The notes under the pieces were generated by a model that saw only the letters and a program-made list of their open reading frames with translations, was not told the DNA's origin and searched no databases. A stretch of 64,000 bases of DNA from Apus apus. Lineage: Eukaryota; Chordata; Aves; Apodiformes; Apodidae. Position 1 is the first letter of the stretch. Each line of letters opens with the position of its first letter. The position numbers and the translations under genes were made by a program. Below, piece after piece: positions 1-10,975 of the stretch. The DNA is taken from contig NC_067283.1 in NCBI RefSeq assembly GCF_020740795.1, positions 42,955,659 to 43,019,658 of the forward strand, in the 5' to 3' direction.

Positions 1-10
1 GTTTACTTAG

Positions 11-340
11 AATCATAGAATGACAGAATATTAGGGGTTGGAAGGGACCTCTGGAGATCATCTAGTCCAACCTCCCTGCCAGAGCAGGTTTACCTATGGA
101 AGGCCACACAGGAACACATTCAGATGGATTTTGAAAGTCTCTAGAGAAGGAGACTCTACAACCTCTCTGGGCAGCCTGTTCCAGTGCTCCATCACCCTCA
201 CAGTAAAGAAGTTTCTCCTCATGTTGAGGTGGAACTTCCTATGTTCTAGCTTATATCCACTGTTCTTGTCCTGTTACTGGGCACCACAAAAAGGAGACTG
301 GCCCCTGTCTGTCAGGAAGACTACTCAAATGCATTGTTGA
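11..340 (-). mobile_element. CR1 LINE fragment, 5'-truncated
   Basis: This matches, from memory, the 3' part of an avian CR1 retrotransposon read in reverse. It begins with the reversed terminal octamer (aatcatagaatg) and continues through the hallmark words ggttggaaggga and catctagtccaacctcc, then the line about a group 'ttccagtgctcc' and 'cctcacagtaaagaa'. The element therefore lies on the minus strand with its 3' end near position 11. It sits inside a CNOT10 intron, antisense to that gene. The inner (5') limit is approximate because similarity fades after about 330. The short open frame at 38-340 on the plus strand is an antisense reading of this repeat and not a gene. Confidence 0.88.
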
Positions 341-975
341 GCTGGAGACTGAAACAGCAGTCTTCCAAATTTCTACTTAGTAGTTGTGCAGGTGAACAGG
401 TTCAAATGTTGTGAATTTTTCAACAGCTTAAGGCAGTTGTCTTGTTCTTTTTCCTCCCAAGGCTTCCTAGGTTTTGGTAGGAGTCTGTGCTTGAGCTCTG
501 TAGCACATGTATAAAGCCCAAAGGAGTGTAAGGCCATCTGTGGATATGAAGTATAGAAGGTCTGTGTGTTTGCAATAAATTAATTGACTTCATAGCTGAA
601 AAATATTTGTATATGGAAAGCTCATGAACAATCCTTGTTAACTTTGTGTTCTGAACTTTGGAGCAGTGGATGTTACCTTCTTCACCTGTCACCTCACCGT
701 GAAATCACAGTAGATTGGCCCAAGAATTACAGACACTTATGTTAAGTATACAGCAGATGGTGCTGCTAATTAGTGTGACACAATCTTGCAAGGCAGATAG
801 TCTTTGTCTCTCCTTGCATGCATAAACCTGAGTGTATTAATTTGAAAAATCTAATCTTAGCTTGCAAATTGTTTTTTGGTTTTGTTAGCTAAGATTATGG
901 TACCAGTCTTGTCAAGGGATGCTTGCTTTGAGCTGGACACTTCATCTTTCCAATCCCCTCTTCTTTTTCAATAAG
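341..975 (+). other. CNOT10: CNOT10 intron (3' part)
   Basis: This is non-coding sequence between the CR1 fragment and the penultimate CNOT10 exon. I recognise no further CNOT10 exon here. The segment ends in a pyrimidine-rich tract (around 949-970) followed by an AG at 974-975, which is the proposed splice acceptor of the next exon. The short open frames in this stretch show no family resemblance. Confidence 0.6.
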
Positions 976-1051
976 GCTGCTTCACTGATCCACCCCAAAG
1001 AGATCCCTCCAGAGGCTATTCTGCTGGCTGTATATCTTGAATTACAGAATG
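976..1051 (+). CDS. CNOT10: CNOT10, penultimate coding exon
   Basis: CNOT10 is a TPR-rich subunit of the CCR4-NOT deadenylase. With CNOT11 it forms a module bound to the N-terminal region of the CNOT1 scaffold, acting in cytoplasmic mRNA turnover. The exon encodes [20 protein letters not shown] followed by LELQN, which matches the C-terminal region of vertebrate CNOT10 as I remember it. It begins right after AG at 974-975 and ends before the donor GTAAGG at 1052. It holds 25 full codons plus one base, so the intron is phase 1. That extra G joins GT of the next exon to restore a glycine codon. The earlier exons lie to the left of the window. The exon start could be shifted by a codon or two. 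Confidence 0.87.
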
Positions 1052-2607
1052 GTAAGGAATTGACTTTTGTTGCCAACAGTAAACCCCTTAATTTTACATG
1101 TAAGCTGCAATGTTGACTCTTTTTGACACTTTTTTTTCCTTGACATTTACAGCTAACCCCCATAGGCAAATAATAGAACAAGTTCTTAAGTTTGTAAATG
1201 TCTTGTCCACCTAGATTTGGGATACAAGGGGAGAAGAAGGGTGGTGGTCATCATTCCTAGGCTTTATATTGTGCCACTATTTGGAATGACAACCTCTAGG
1301 CTCTGTCTCCATTCTACATTGCTATGGATTTATGTATTCACACCTTAATTTCCATTGTTTATTGCCATCCTGTTCTTACATACACCTGACTTCCTAAACA
1401 TTCATCTTCCTAGCTGAAGACTTATACTTTGTCCAAAAATCAGCAGTCTTGGATAGACTCAGTGAAACTCTCAATGAGGTTTATAGTATAAAGAGAGCTT
1501 GAAAGGCTTTTCATTAAAAGACAACTGCAATTCAGGTTTCCCATAGCTGCCCTGTCAAGGCTTATGTAGCAAATACTGTAACAAAGCTTGTGATATTGAT
1601 AACTCTCTCTTCCAAAGTCCTTAATTTTGAAGGTTCACTGTGTTTGCACAGGCAAAGAAAACCTCCACCTAAAGGGAAACTGGTAAGATTGCACTTGAAT
1701 TCTGCAGTGTGAGCAGAATGGTGCAGCTGCTCCACTGAGGCTGTTGTGGTGTCAGACCTGTGCCCCTTTCAGCCTCAATACCCCAGCGTGTGCAGTCTGG
1801 TGTGCTGCTTCTCCTTCAGTTGTCTTGCACTGCAGGCAGGCAGAGGCTTGAGAATTTGTAGACAAATTGAGACTTCTACAAAGCTTTTCTGAGGAAGATG
1901 TTTCAAAGTTAGAATTCTGAAAACCCTTCTTTCTGCAACAAAATAGTAGGGAGCAGAAGAGAGCAGAAAGTGGGATTTATGTTTCTCACCTCCTTCTAAG
2001 TATATAACCAAAAGGAGCTACAAACAGTTTTCAGCTGGCAACAAAATGGAACTTTTCTTCTGGCACTAAAACTTTAGTGAAAGTATTTGGTAAGAAGGAG
2101 AAATGTTCTATTCAGATCTTAGCAGGTTTTCTCCTACAATTTTATAGGTTTAATTTCTAACAAAGAATAATTTTCCTGTTTACAGTGGTATTTTTGATGG
2201 GCCAGGCCTACAGGTGAAAATGACTTCTTGTTTTAAATATACACTTTATATATAAAGGCTTGACACTTGCATTGCTGTCTGTAATGTCACATTTTCAGGC
2301 CATTTTGTGTGAGAGCTAGAGTCTCACTGCAGAGGGGAGAGAGAAGAGGTGCTCTTCTGGTATTCTGGCATTATGGAGGTTCAAGCTTGATGTCTTCAGC
2401 TAAGAATAGATAGAATCAAACCATACTGGAGTTTCAAATTTACTTACATCTAATACTCTTCACATCCACATCAGCATTTTACTGAATGGGAAGACCACTA
2501 GTGTATGTGGCCTGGGGCTAGGGCTGGCTTGTTAGCTCTGTTCTGAGAACAGCAACTCCCAAGTCATACAAAAGTGGTTTTTTTTAAATTCCAAAATGGT
2601 CTTGTAG
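1052..2607 (+). other. CNOT10: CNOT10 last intron
   Basis: This 1,556-bp phase-1 intron runs from the donor GTAAGG to the acceptor CTTGTAG, preceded by a T-rich tract at 2578-2585. It is AT-rich. I see no repeat family, RNA gene or extra exon that I can support in it. Confidence 0.8.
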
Positions 2608-2762
2608 GTAACACACAGCTGGCACTGCAGATCATCAAGAGAAACCAGCTTCTCCCTTCTGTGAAGACACTCTCCGACATGCGGAAGAAGCCAGTGTTCC
2701 AGCCAGTCCACTCAATCCAGCCCATCCAGATGCCAGCTTTCACCACTGTTCAAAGGAAGTGA
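2608..2762 (+). CDS. CNOT10: CNOT10, last coding exon (C-terminus and stop)
   Basis: Read in the phase set by the previous exon, it encodes 50 residues and then TGA at 2760-2762. It starts [16 protein letters not shown] and ends [10 protein letters not shown], which matches the vertebrate CNOT10 C-terminus from memory, including the [15 protein letters not shown] segment. The frame joins the preceding exon without a break (LELQN-G-NTQ). Nothing suggests damage, so this looks like a functional gene end. The tail is proline- and glutamine-rich and probably extends past the TPR fold; that last point is inference. Confidence 0.94.
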
Positions 2763-2905
2763 GGTCATGCTTTGCCTGGCTGCTGCCCTGCCCTTGGGGG
2801 CTTGGGATTTTGTATATTTTTTTTAACCTAGGACACCTGCATACCCCAATTGCTGGAGTGTGTTCATTTATGTAAATTTTTAATAAAACATGTAAACAAA
2901 AAGAT
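2763..2905 (+). other. CNOT10: CNOT10 3' UTR
   Basis: A short 3' UTR of about 140 nt follows the TGA. It contains a T-rich run at about 2817-2823 and ends soon after the AATAAA signal. The cleavage position is estimated, not observed. Confidence 0.75.
2882..2887 (+). terminator. CNOT10: CNOT10 polyadenylation signal AATAAA
   Basis: A canonical AATAAA lies about 120 nt after the stop codon. It is followed by an A-rich stretch suitable for cleavage and then a GT-rich downstream element (ttggaggtgtttgtgaggg, about 2910-2928). This is the normal arrangement for a vertebrate 3' end. Confidence 0.85.
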
Positions 2906-5900
2906 GTACTTGGAGGTGTTTGTGAGGGTAATTTCATAAAGGAAAAGAGATTGGTATCTGTTTTCAATGTGTATAAGTATAGGCATATACAGGTACATGG
3001 CCTTAGTTAGAAGGGAAAGAGCTTTATGCCTGCAGGTCCTAGCCAAAGGTGAAATATTCCCCTGCCTCACCTGAGCTTCCTCTGGTTAGCAGTGTCTTCC
3101 AAATCTTTCTCTCCTGCTGCTGACCTGAAAGGATCTAAAAGGTTGTGATGTAAGGACATTGCTCTGCAGCACCTTGCTATGCAGCAGTGACAATTAATTG
3201 TCATTAATTCATATATATGAATTAATACAATTCACCCTTGCACAAAAGCCAGTCTCTGCCCCTTTTGATTTTGTGTTGGCAAGAAGGCAGAGTCTGAGTG
3301 AGAAAGGGAGTGAGCTGGGGCTGTTGCTCACAACCAGCGAGCATCTGTTGTCTTGTAATAGGCTACACCAGAGTGGGGATGGCGGAAGTTGGGAAGTGGC
3401 CCTTGCTCCTGGTTGTAGGCTGCAGTGCTGCTCCACCATAAACTCAAGGGGCTCTGCCTGTTTCTCCTGCCTCAAGAGTTCAATGCAAAAACAACCCACA
3501 CCAAAAAAACAAACACTGATTATTTTTTTGTGAGCACAGGAGATGATCCATCCCCCTCTCCTCAGATCTCCTTCCTATCTGTTTCATGCCCTTTCAGCTG
3601 TTTAGATACCCTCTAGTCTCAGCTCCTGTCCTTGTGTCCCTGGCACTGTACTTTGCCTCCAGCCACGAGGAAGGTCACACTTCTAAGTGGCCATCTGGGA
3701 TGCAGACCCTACAGGTTCTGCTCTCAGTAACTTGAGCATTGCAGAGAGGAGGCAGCCAACAGGACAGGCCTGGGTTTGCACTCAGGAACATGAACAAACA
3801 AGCCACGACTAATAGAAGAGCTTATTAGCCCATGTGCAAGGTGTAGAATGAGTCTGTGTCCCCTCAGTTAGCCATCATGAAACAGGACAACAGAAAGCTT
3901 GAGACCTGCTTCTAAGTCTCATATGTTAGGTAGCTGGTTTCTCTGCTTTTTAAAGCTTTCAGCATAATGAGCAAGCAGATGACTTTTTCAGTATTTTCTC
4001 TAGTGCTACAGGAGGCAGCTTCAGCTCTGTCTTCAGGTAGGGGCAAAGAGTTTAGGAATTAAAAATAAAAAAACCCACCGGAAAAAATGCATGGAGATCA
4101 CCTTTCTGAACAAAGAGAGAAAGGGAGTTGATATATCAATCAAGTCAAAGTAGATTGACTGATTAAATACAAAAAGGTTAAGGATGCTTGCTGTGTGGTC
4201 CTGGGCTCTGAATAGAGAAGATTCTTCTCTGCCCTTCCCCACCCCCCCAGGAATGTGGGGCATTCACATGCAAAAGATGCAAACAGGCCGGGCCCAGCTC
4301 CCCCCAGCGCTCCCCTCGAGGCTCCATGAAGGATGCAGTTGTTATTCCCAGATACAGCACATCTTATCGCAGCTCCATTTGCATGTGCTTAGGAGCTTTC
4401 AGCTCTGCCCTCACACTGGCTGCTCTCCTGCCTTCAGGCACCCACAGCGACCATGGCAGCTCGGGTTGTTTTTTTTTTGCTCTGCCTGTGTCCCTGCTAC
4501 TTGAAGAGAGGGATGGTGGTGATAACTTTCAGCTCCTGGGTTGCATAGTTAACAGAGAGGGAAAATAAGTATCAAAACACCTCTAGCAAGAGGGCAGTCA
4601 AGGACCTATCTCTACCTGTGGCAGTGCCCCCAAGTCCACTGTAAAACGAAGCAGTGAAGGTCAAGGACAACTGCAAGCTGTCCTGTTGTAAAAGCAGTAG
4701 GAGCAGGAGCCAGTAAACTCAAGAATAATTGTTATGTTGGGTTTGGGTCACTTCTGAAGGAAAGGCTACCTGTCCCTCTCCTGCTCGCCTCCACAATCCC
4801 AGCCAGCCTAGATTTCACCCCCACTACAGGTATGCACTGGCTACTATCTCCACAAGTGGAGAAAGGGGGCTGCAGTTGCACTTCCCTTGCCCCCAAGCAC
4901 AGGTGCAGGTAACCCCTGTTGGTATCCCAGCCTCCCTGCCAACATGCTGGCATAGATTCAGAGCTAAAGGTTTTGGCAACAAAGAAGATGACAGAGAGAG
5001 AAGGATGTGCCATGGTACAAGAACCATGCAACACTTGCTCAGCAGCATCCAGAGCCATCTCATGGTGCTCAATGAACTTCCAGGGGCTAGTCTTCCTCAG
5101 GGAGAGAGCACAGGGAAGCCAAGATAATACTGATGAATACCACACAAATCTGGCCAAGTTAGTCTTCAAACTCAAAACCTGAGCAGCCTTCCCCCCTCCT
5201 TCATAGCATCATCTTTTTAACTGAAACTGATCTCTGTGCTGACATATTGCCAGCTGCTCCAGCAGCAAGAAAGAATCATGGTCTGGTCAAAGATTTTCAT
5301 GGATAGAGCACAGTAGTGCTGGGCAGTCAGTTTTACACAGCTGAGGCTTTGGAGTTCCAGCACAATTAGCACTTTTGGAAACGAGAAGCCACCTCCATTT
5401 CTTCTCATGCTGGGAATTCAGTCACCAGCCTTAATTCTCAAAATGTACTTGAGGAGCATCTTCCCCTGCTCACCATTTATTTTCAAACCTTTTCCAAAGC
5501 AGTAAGGGAAAAGAACACCTCTTCTGCTTACCTCACTTACACTGCCGGTGTTTTGGTGGCTTTGCTTCACCACTCAGAAAAAGCGTTACTTTCACAGTTG
5601 CAAAGGTGAAGAAACAGAAACCTAGAAATGGACCTAGTAAGGTTAAAACCAGGAACTTCCTGGTAAAATACTTGAAAATTGCATGGAGTACAGGTGGTGA
5701 GTCCAGTATCAAAGCTTTTTTCCTCCAGTCATGACAGTGAGGCTGTTTTTTAACGGAGCAGCCAGGGAGGAGTGCAACGCTGCATCAAAACCACTCCTTA
5801 AAAAGAAACAAATGCAACACACCAAAAAAACCACAAAAACACTTCTCTCTGTAGCACCCCAACATTTCTTCTCTACCCTTTCAAAGCAGGTGCCCCTGGT

Positions 5901-6020
5901 TAAAGGTTTCAGTAGCCATCATCAGAGGCAGCCAGGTTCAAACTCAGGCAAATGCTTTCTTTTTTTGGATCCTGACAGAAGAGAAACCTTTGGCTGGGCA
6001 ATACAGACACATACACAGAT
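2906..6020. other. Intergenic region between convergent CNOT10 and TRIM71
   Basis: About 3.1 kb separates the two predicted 3' ends. It is mostly unique-looking sequence, with a perfect 24-bp AT palindrome at 3203-3226 and a modestly GC-rich stretch at about 4215-4330. Several short open frames exist (up to 147 codons on the minus strand at 4732-5175), but they overlap one another on both strands and resemble no family I know. I see no gene that I can support. Confidence 0.6.
3203..3226. repeat. 24-bp perfect AT-rich palindrome
   Basis: The 12-base arm ATTAATTCATAT is followed directly by its exact reverse complement. It lies in the intergenic region about 300 bp past the CNOT10 cleavage site. 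AT palindromes of this kind can extrude cruciforms or arise by chance; no function can be read from it. Confidence 0.8.
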
Positions 6021-6041
6021 TTGCCATGAAAAAACCTCACA

Positions 6042-6047
6042 TTTATT
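6042..6047 (-). terminator. TRIM71: TRIM71 distal polyadenylation signal AATAAA
   Basis: The plus strand reads TTTATT. On the minus strand this is AATAAA, followed within about 25-40 nt by a GT-rich element (ctgtgtatgtgtctgt, about 6003-6018). That pairing of signal and downstream element makes it the best candidate for the distal end of the TRIM71 transcript, with cleavage near 6020-6027. Confidence 0.72.
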
Positions 6048-8138
6048 TGATTAAACAAAAATAAAATAAACTGCATAGGAACATTTTTAAAGTCCAGAGA
6101 GACACTGACTTTGTTTTAAGGCTGCCAGTAGCTGATACATCATCTCCTTGCTACATCCTTCAGCCTTCCCTATGGACCACAAAGATACATTCAGAAGCCT
6201 CCATTAAACACAAGGGTTCAAACATTTTGCTCACTTCTTCTACGTTAAAGTTTGCACATAACCTGTCATGCTTTCTTCTCTGCACTACTCAATATCTGAC
6301 ATCTAAAAGCATCATCTTTTTTTTGGTCAAGTAGAAATGTGATGCCCTTTTTGAAGCATGAAAATTCTTGTCACAGCCTGTTTCATTAATAATTAGATAC
6401 AAAAGCTCTGAGCAGCTCATTAAAAGCAGAGCACTGTCTGTCCTGCTGAGACATTTTTATTATTATGAGGAGAGCAACATGATTAATCACCAAAGTAGAA
6501 AAGAAACAACTGCATTAGACAATAAACCCTACAAAACCCAAATTACTCAAGATGTCTCATGTCCAAGGACTGACAAAATCTTTCTGAATCCTGATGCAAA
6601 CCTGCACCGAGGCAACACTACTTAAGCTTAATTAACAGCATGTGAGGCAGGCCCATACCTCTACAGTCAACTACATTAGAAAAATGCACATTTGTGACAT
6701 TGGTTTCATGTGGATGACCTCCATTTTGTTCAAGGCTTCCAATTTCTACTTGCCTTAAATTGCAGGCATGTGTTCCAACACCCTCACTACTCCAATGAAT
6801 CGTGCACAAACCAAGCAGCGCATGACAGGTAATGCACAGTACAAACAAGAGTCACATACAGTAAGAAACCCCCACCAACTCAGGTGACTAAGCACACCTT
6901 ACAAACTAGTTAAAACCTTTTTAATCATTTTAGAAAAGAAACTAAAAACAAAACCCAGAAAGACCTCTCTCCCTCTGAAGGAAAAACTACGTTGTCTGAA
7001 AAGTACTCTACAAACCTATAAAAGGACTTTTTTTTTAAACTAGTCTGGTAGTTCAAAAGGAAGTTACTTAACTACAGCACTACACAGACACTTAACATTC
7101 AGTCAGTAAGGCTCTATGAAAAGAGCTTTAAAAATTATCTACCTGAGTTTGTAAGTTGATACAATCATTAATAGAAGGTCTAAGACCATGCAGGTACACA
7201 AAGATTTTTAGAACCATTATTGGTTAAACAATGATGGAAAAAGATGCCAGTCTGGCTCACTAACCCGTAAGATCACTTGAGACATCAATGTACATTTTCC
7301 ACCATAACATTTACCAAAACCAACGCAGCCTATGGTTACTAGGGGTCGCCTGTACCCACTTCTATCACCCCCTAATATGAGCAGGGGAGGAAAAAAGATT
7401 TTGCAAATATAGTATCTGAAAATGTGCTTCTGCAACTTTACTCCACAGTTAAAACAAGGGGCATGTTGCATGTCACGATCAAAGTTGCATAAAACTCCAA
7501 CATACTGGTTTTAAACTGCCTCTTCTGAGAATGAAACTAAACTGCCCTCCAGGAATAGGAACTTGGTCGCTTTGTCATGGTGGAAAAAATTCCATTGAGT
7601 CATGAAAGCTACTAGTACAATCACCAAGTCAAAAAATATCAGGATCTTATTCCCTTCAAGCATTTGGTATAGCATTGTGTTTACAGCAATCATAACATCA
7701 GTCTTTCCAAACAGGACATATCTGTAGGCATGCATAAAAGTTTCTCTTGTAGAGAGAAGACCTAAAGGTCTTATGGACATAAGAACACTGCAAATGAACA
7801 TTAAGGATGTCATGTCAACTAGTAGTGTCATAATACTGAAAAAAGGTTACATTTCCATACTCATAGTGAAAACAGAACAAACTCAAGTGTTTCAGGTATC
7901 TCCCTCCAGTTTGCCCAAGCATATGAACATTTGGTTTCATTTACAGGTTCTCTAGCAAGGGCAACTTAGTATCTCCACGGGCAGGCAGCAAAAAAAAAAA
8001 GGCAAGCAAAAGCAAGAAGTCACCACATTGTACACACTTAGTATCTCTGTTTAAATTAAAATGCTTGTCCAACAGGCAGGATTAATCCTTCTCCCAGGCA
8101 GATTCCCAATTATTTCTCAAACCTGTTTGATGCTAAAT

Positions 8139-8146
8139 TGAGGTAG
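8139..8146 (-). promoter_or_regulatory. let-7 8-mer target site (distal pair, D)
   Basis: The minus-strand mRNA reads CTACCTCA, a full 8-mer match to the let-7 seed. It lies 27 nt from another identical site and about 4.2 kb after the stop codon, within the predicted TRIM71 3' UTR. The short spacing is in the range known for cooperative miRNA sites. Confidence 0.65.
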
Positions 8147-8165
8147 ATGATTTACTTCTGCAAAG

Positions 8166-8173
8166 TGAGGTAG
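8166..8173 (-). promoter_or_regulatory. let-7 8-mer target site (distal pair, C)
   Basis: The mRNA reads CTACCTCA, a perfect let-7 8-mer. It forms a close pair with the site at 8139-8146. It would count only if the long 3' UTR form is made; an mRNA ending at the candidate signal near 9840 would lack it. Confidence 0.65.
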
Positions 8174-9908
8174 AGCTTCAGGAAAAAAATAGTGGCATCT
8201 CTAGTTGTGCATTTTGTACCACAGCAAACTGGGTTTCAAACTCCCAAGGACTCAAAGACCAAAGGTACAATATTTGTCTAAGTACCAGTGTTCATTTTTT
8301 ATACAGCTCCAAACTGTTTGTCTAAATATCTCTATCTTTAAATACCCTATTACCTTTTGGCACCATTTGGCTTACACTCCTTAAAAAAAACCCCCACAAC
8401 AAACCCAAAACAAAAATAAGAAAAAACCCAACAAAACCAAAACACTTTGGCACTTTTTTTTTAATACCAGAACTGAACAAAGAAATCATATGATCAAAGG
8501 TATGGCAAGACAAGCCTATAAACCTGCTCTCTTTAGAATTTAATTTTCGTTTAACTGCATCATAGCAAACTGAGCCCATTCTCTTGCAATTCCAAGGGAA
8601 TGTTGCATCCAAATGCCCTGTTCTTCTTTCTCCCAACTCGGTTACATCCATCCCAAATATATGCATTGATTTTTCAGGTGTTGTCCTTCATCCCTTGCTT
8701 TCTTTACAAGTTTTAAGGTTTATGAGCTTCCTTAAAAAAGTCATACTTATACTAACTAAATAAAAAGGAGTGAATTATCTCAAGGACATGCATTATCAAG
8801 TCTGCTTCAGTTTGCTATTAAAGCTCCTGCTTAAACAATTCTGAAAAAGGACAAGATGGCTTCATAGGCTGAATCCTTCACTGCCATAGTGACTGCTGAT
8901 CACATTTTGTCAAGCAAAAAAGTTTACTGAGAGCCACTGGTTTAACCTGGCATAGTGAAATTCCTTTGGGAGTTCTAGTAGACAGGTCTGTCACCCATAT
9001 CTGTTGTTCCCCAACATCAGAGCTAAGAGAAAGAGGCACAAGCTCACCTTGCCCTTCTCTACGCCATTTCCACTAACTAGTTCAGAAGATTACCCTGAAT
9101 TCTTGCGCAGTTTACAATCCAGCTTCAAAGCCTTGTTTTTCTCTTTGCACACTTTCACTACATATATGATTCTGGGGCATTAACCTGAGAACATGCACAG
9201 CCTGAGAACACATATGGAAAAACAGAGCTAGGTTTGAATCTCTGAAGTGTTACTTTTTCAAAGCCCCTATGGGGCATCTGATGTTGGCATTGTATATTAT
9301 CACTACTTACTTTTGTTGCATATAAACCACTCCATTTTATAAGCTACACTACCACTTTTCAATGAGACCAAGTGTGCTTAGCACTATCTATGACAAAGAT
9401 AAGGAATTATTTTGGGTAGCTAAATTGTAGTGTTTTTAAAACGAAAAAGCTCCCCAACATATGAGGTCAAACATTTGAGGTTTGGTTTGTAAGCAAATCC
9501 CACTGAATTAAATAGACAGCAACTTAGAAAGAGTTAATGTCATTCCTCTTCCTTGACAGAGCTGGGCTAGGGTTTTGTGCAATGGCTCCATACAAAATAG
9601 CAAAGAGCAACTTCAGTGTCCCTCACCTACTACAAGGTGCAGCCTGGAGGGGGGGGCAAAAAGCTTTCTGCAGTTCCAACACAATCCTGAATGCACACTT
9701 TTTTATAATGCCTGGAAAATAACTCCTCTCTAGCCCCAGAGAAGAGCAGAACCCAACAGGCATTAAAGCATGAGAGCTTTTCTAGCATAGTCCAACACTG
9801 TCAGCCACTCCAGTCAAGGTATTAACAGACCTGGCATTTTTATTATAGCATGATAGGAGAAATGCAAGGACACTGCAAACTAAACATTAAAGCTTTTAAA
9901 ACCAGTTT

Positions 9909-9922
9909 TCTTTGGTATCTAG
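9909..9922 (-). promoter_or_regulatory. miR-9 target site with extended pairing
   Basis: The plus strand reads TCTTTGGTATCTAG, which is the first 15 nt of miR-9-5p with a single U missing. The minus-strand mRNA can therefore pair with miR-9 nucleotides 1-8 and, after a one-base bulge, 10-15. The seed part is a full 8-mer (ACCAAAGA in the mRNA). The miR-9 sequence used is from memory. Confidence 0.55.
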
Positions 9923-10967
9923 ATCTTGCAGGCTATTAGTTTTCACAGCCCAAGTTGCAAATAATTCTTGGACTGAGTAGTACAAGACAAGCACAGACAT
10001 CTGTCACAACTACAGGCCACCCCTAAGAAGGGAGGCATAAACACAAGCAAAACTTGAAGAAGTTGAAGGTAAACTAGCTTTCTCTCATACCCACATTTTG
10101 AGTAGCGACACAAATTTAATGACAGACATCTATATAAAAGATTATCCTTTAAAGACTATTTTTAAACCATGCTATCCTAAGGTTAAGCCTAACTGAAACA
10201 TACTTCTTTGAAGAGTTTGCTTCCTTGAGGCTTTAGCTGAAAGGCAGCACAGTTATTTTATCTTATTTAGTTTAGGTATTTTTCTTCACTCTTCTTTCAA
10301 GAGGTTTTGCCACCTCACAGATCAGTCCTTCTGGCCCTTTAGTTTAAGCCTCCTCTTATGTGGCAGCTATCTGCACACAACATCATTATTTCTAGAAAAC
10401 CCAGAAAGTTAACACTCCTTGGAGGGGAAAAGCAGCAAGAAGGAAAGTGCACCTTGTAATTTCTCACTAACTTTTAAAGACCCTTTCAATCTCATGTCAC
10501 TTTTGTGCATGGTGGCTGGCAAAGAGATGAACCCTTTCCTTGGAGGATGGTTAAGGCTCTTCAGACTTTTTGGTAACAACCTTATGTTTCAGAGATCTTC
10601 TCTTGCAAACAGTAAGGTAAATCCCATGGCATTTACGGATAAATACTTTCCATTGCAGAGAGACAGAAGTAGTCCTCTGTTCCCTACAATAACCACTCTT
10701 TTTGCCACCAAAGGCCTTCTCCAGAGGGTAGAACAGCTCCACAGAGGTGGTATCTGCATTAACAGCTAAACTGGAATGCAAGAAATTGAAGTATAAAACC
10801 TAGTATTTCCAGGGACTCATGAGTCACATTGTGCTCAAGAGATCTCCTGTTCTCCTAATATGTTTCTGCTCTCCGTAAAGCTGTTTTTATATCCCCAAAA
10901 GGTCTAACTTTCCCCAGCCTCCAAGCTTTTAAGAATCATATATCTATTTATCTGTTTTACACAGAAT

Positions 10968-10975
10968 TCTTTGGT
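10968..10975 (-). promoter_or_regulatory. miR-9 8-mer target site
   Basis: The mRNA reads ACCAAAGA, the 8-mer seed match for miR-9-5p. It is the second such site in the predicted 3' UTR, about 1.06 kb nearer the stop codon than the extended one. Confidence 0.45.

Noticed and set aside
38..340. 100-codon open frame at the left edge
   Set aside because: It is an antisense translation of a CR1 fragment starting with TTG, so it is repeat-derived noise.
4732..5175. 147-codon open frame on the - strand, with overlapping frames on the + strand
   Set aside because: It is intergenic, overlaps equally long frames on the other strand, has no family resemblance, and shows no splice or promoter context.
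7511..7831. 106-codon hydrophobic open frame on the - strand
   Set aside because: It falls within the predicted TRIM71 3' UTR, has no recognisable domain, and T-rich DNA readily gives hydrophobic chance frames.
10444..10450. miR-17/miR-20 family 7-mer in the TRIM71 3' UTR
   Set aside because: A single 7-mer is expected by chance in a UTR of this length, and no extended pairing is seen.
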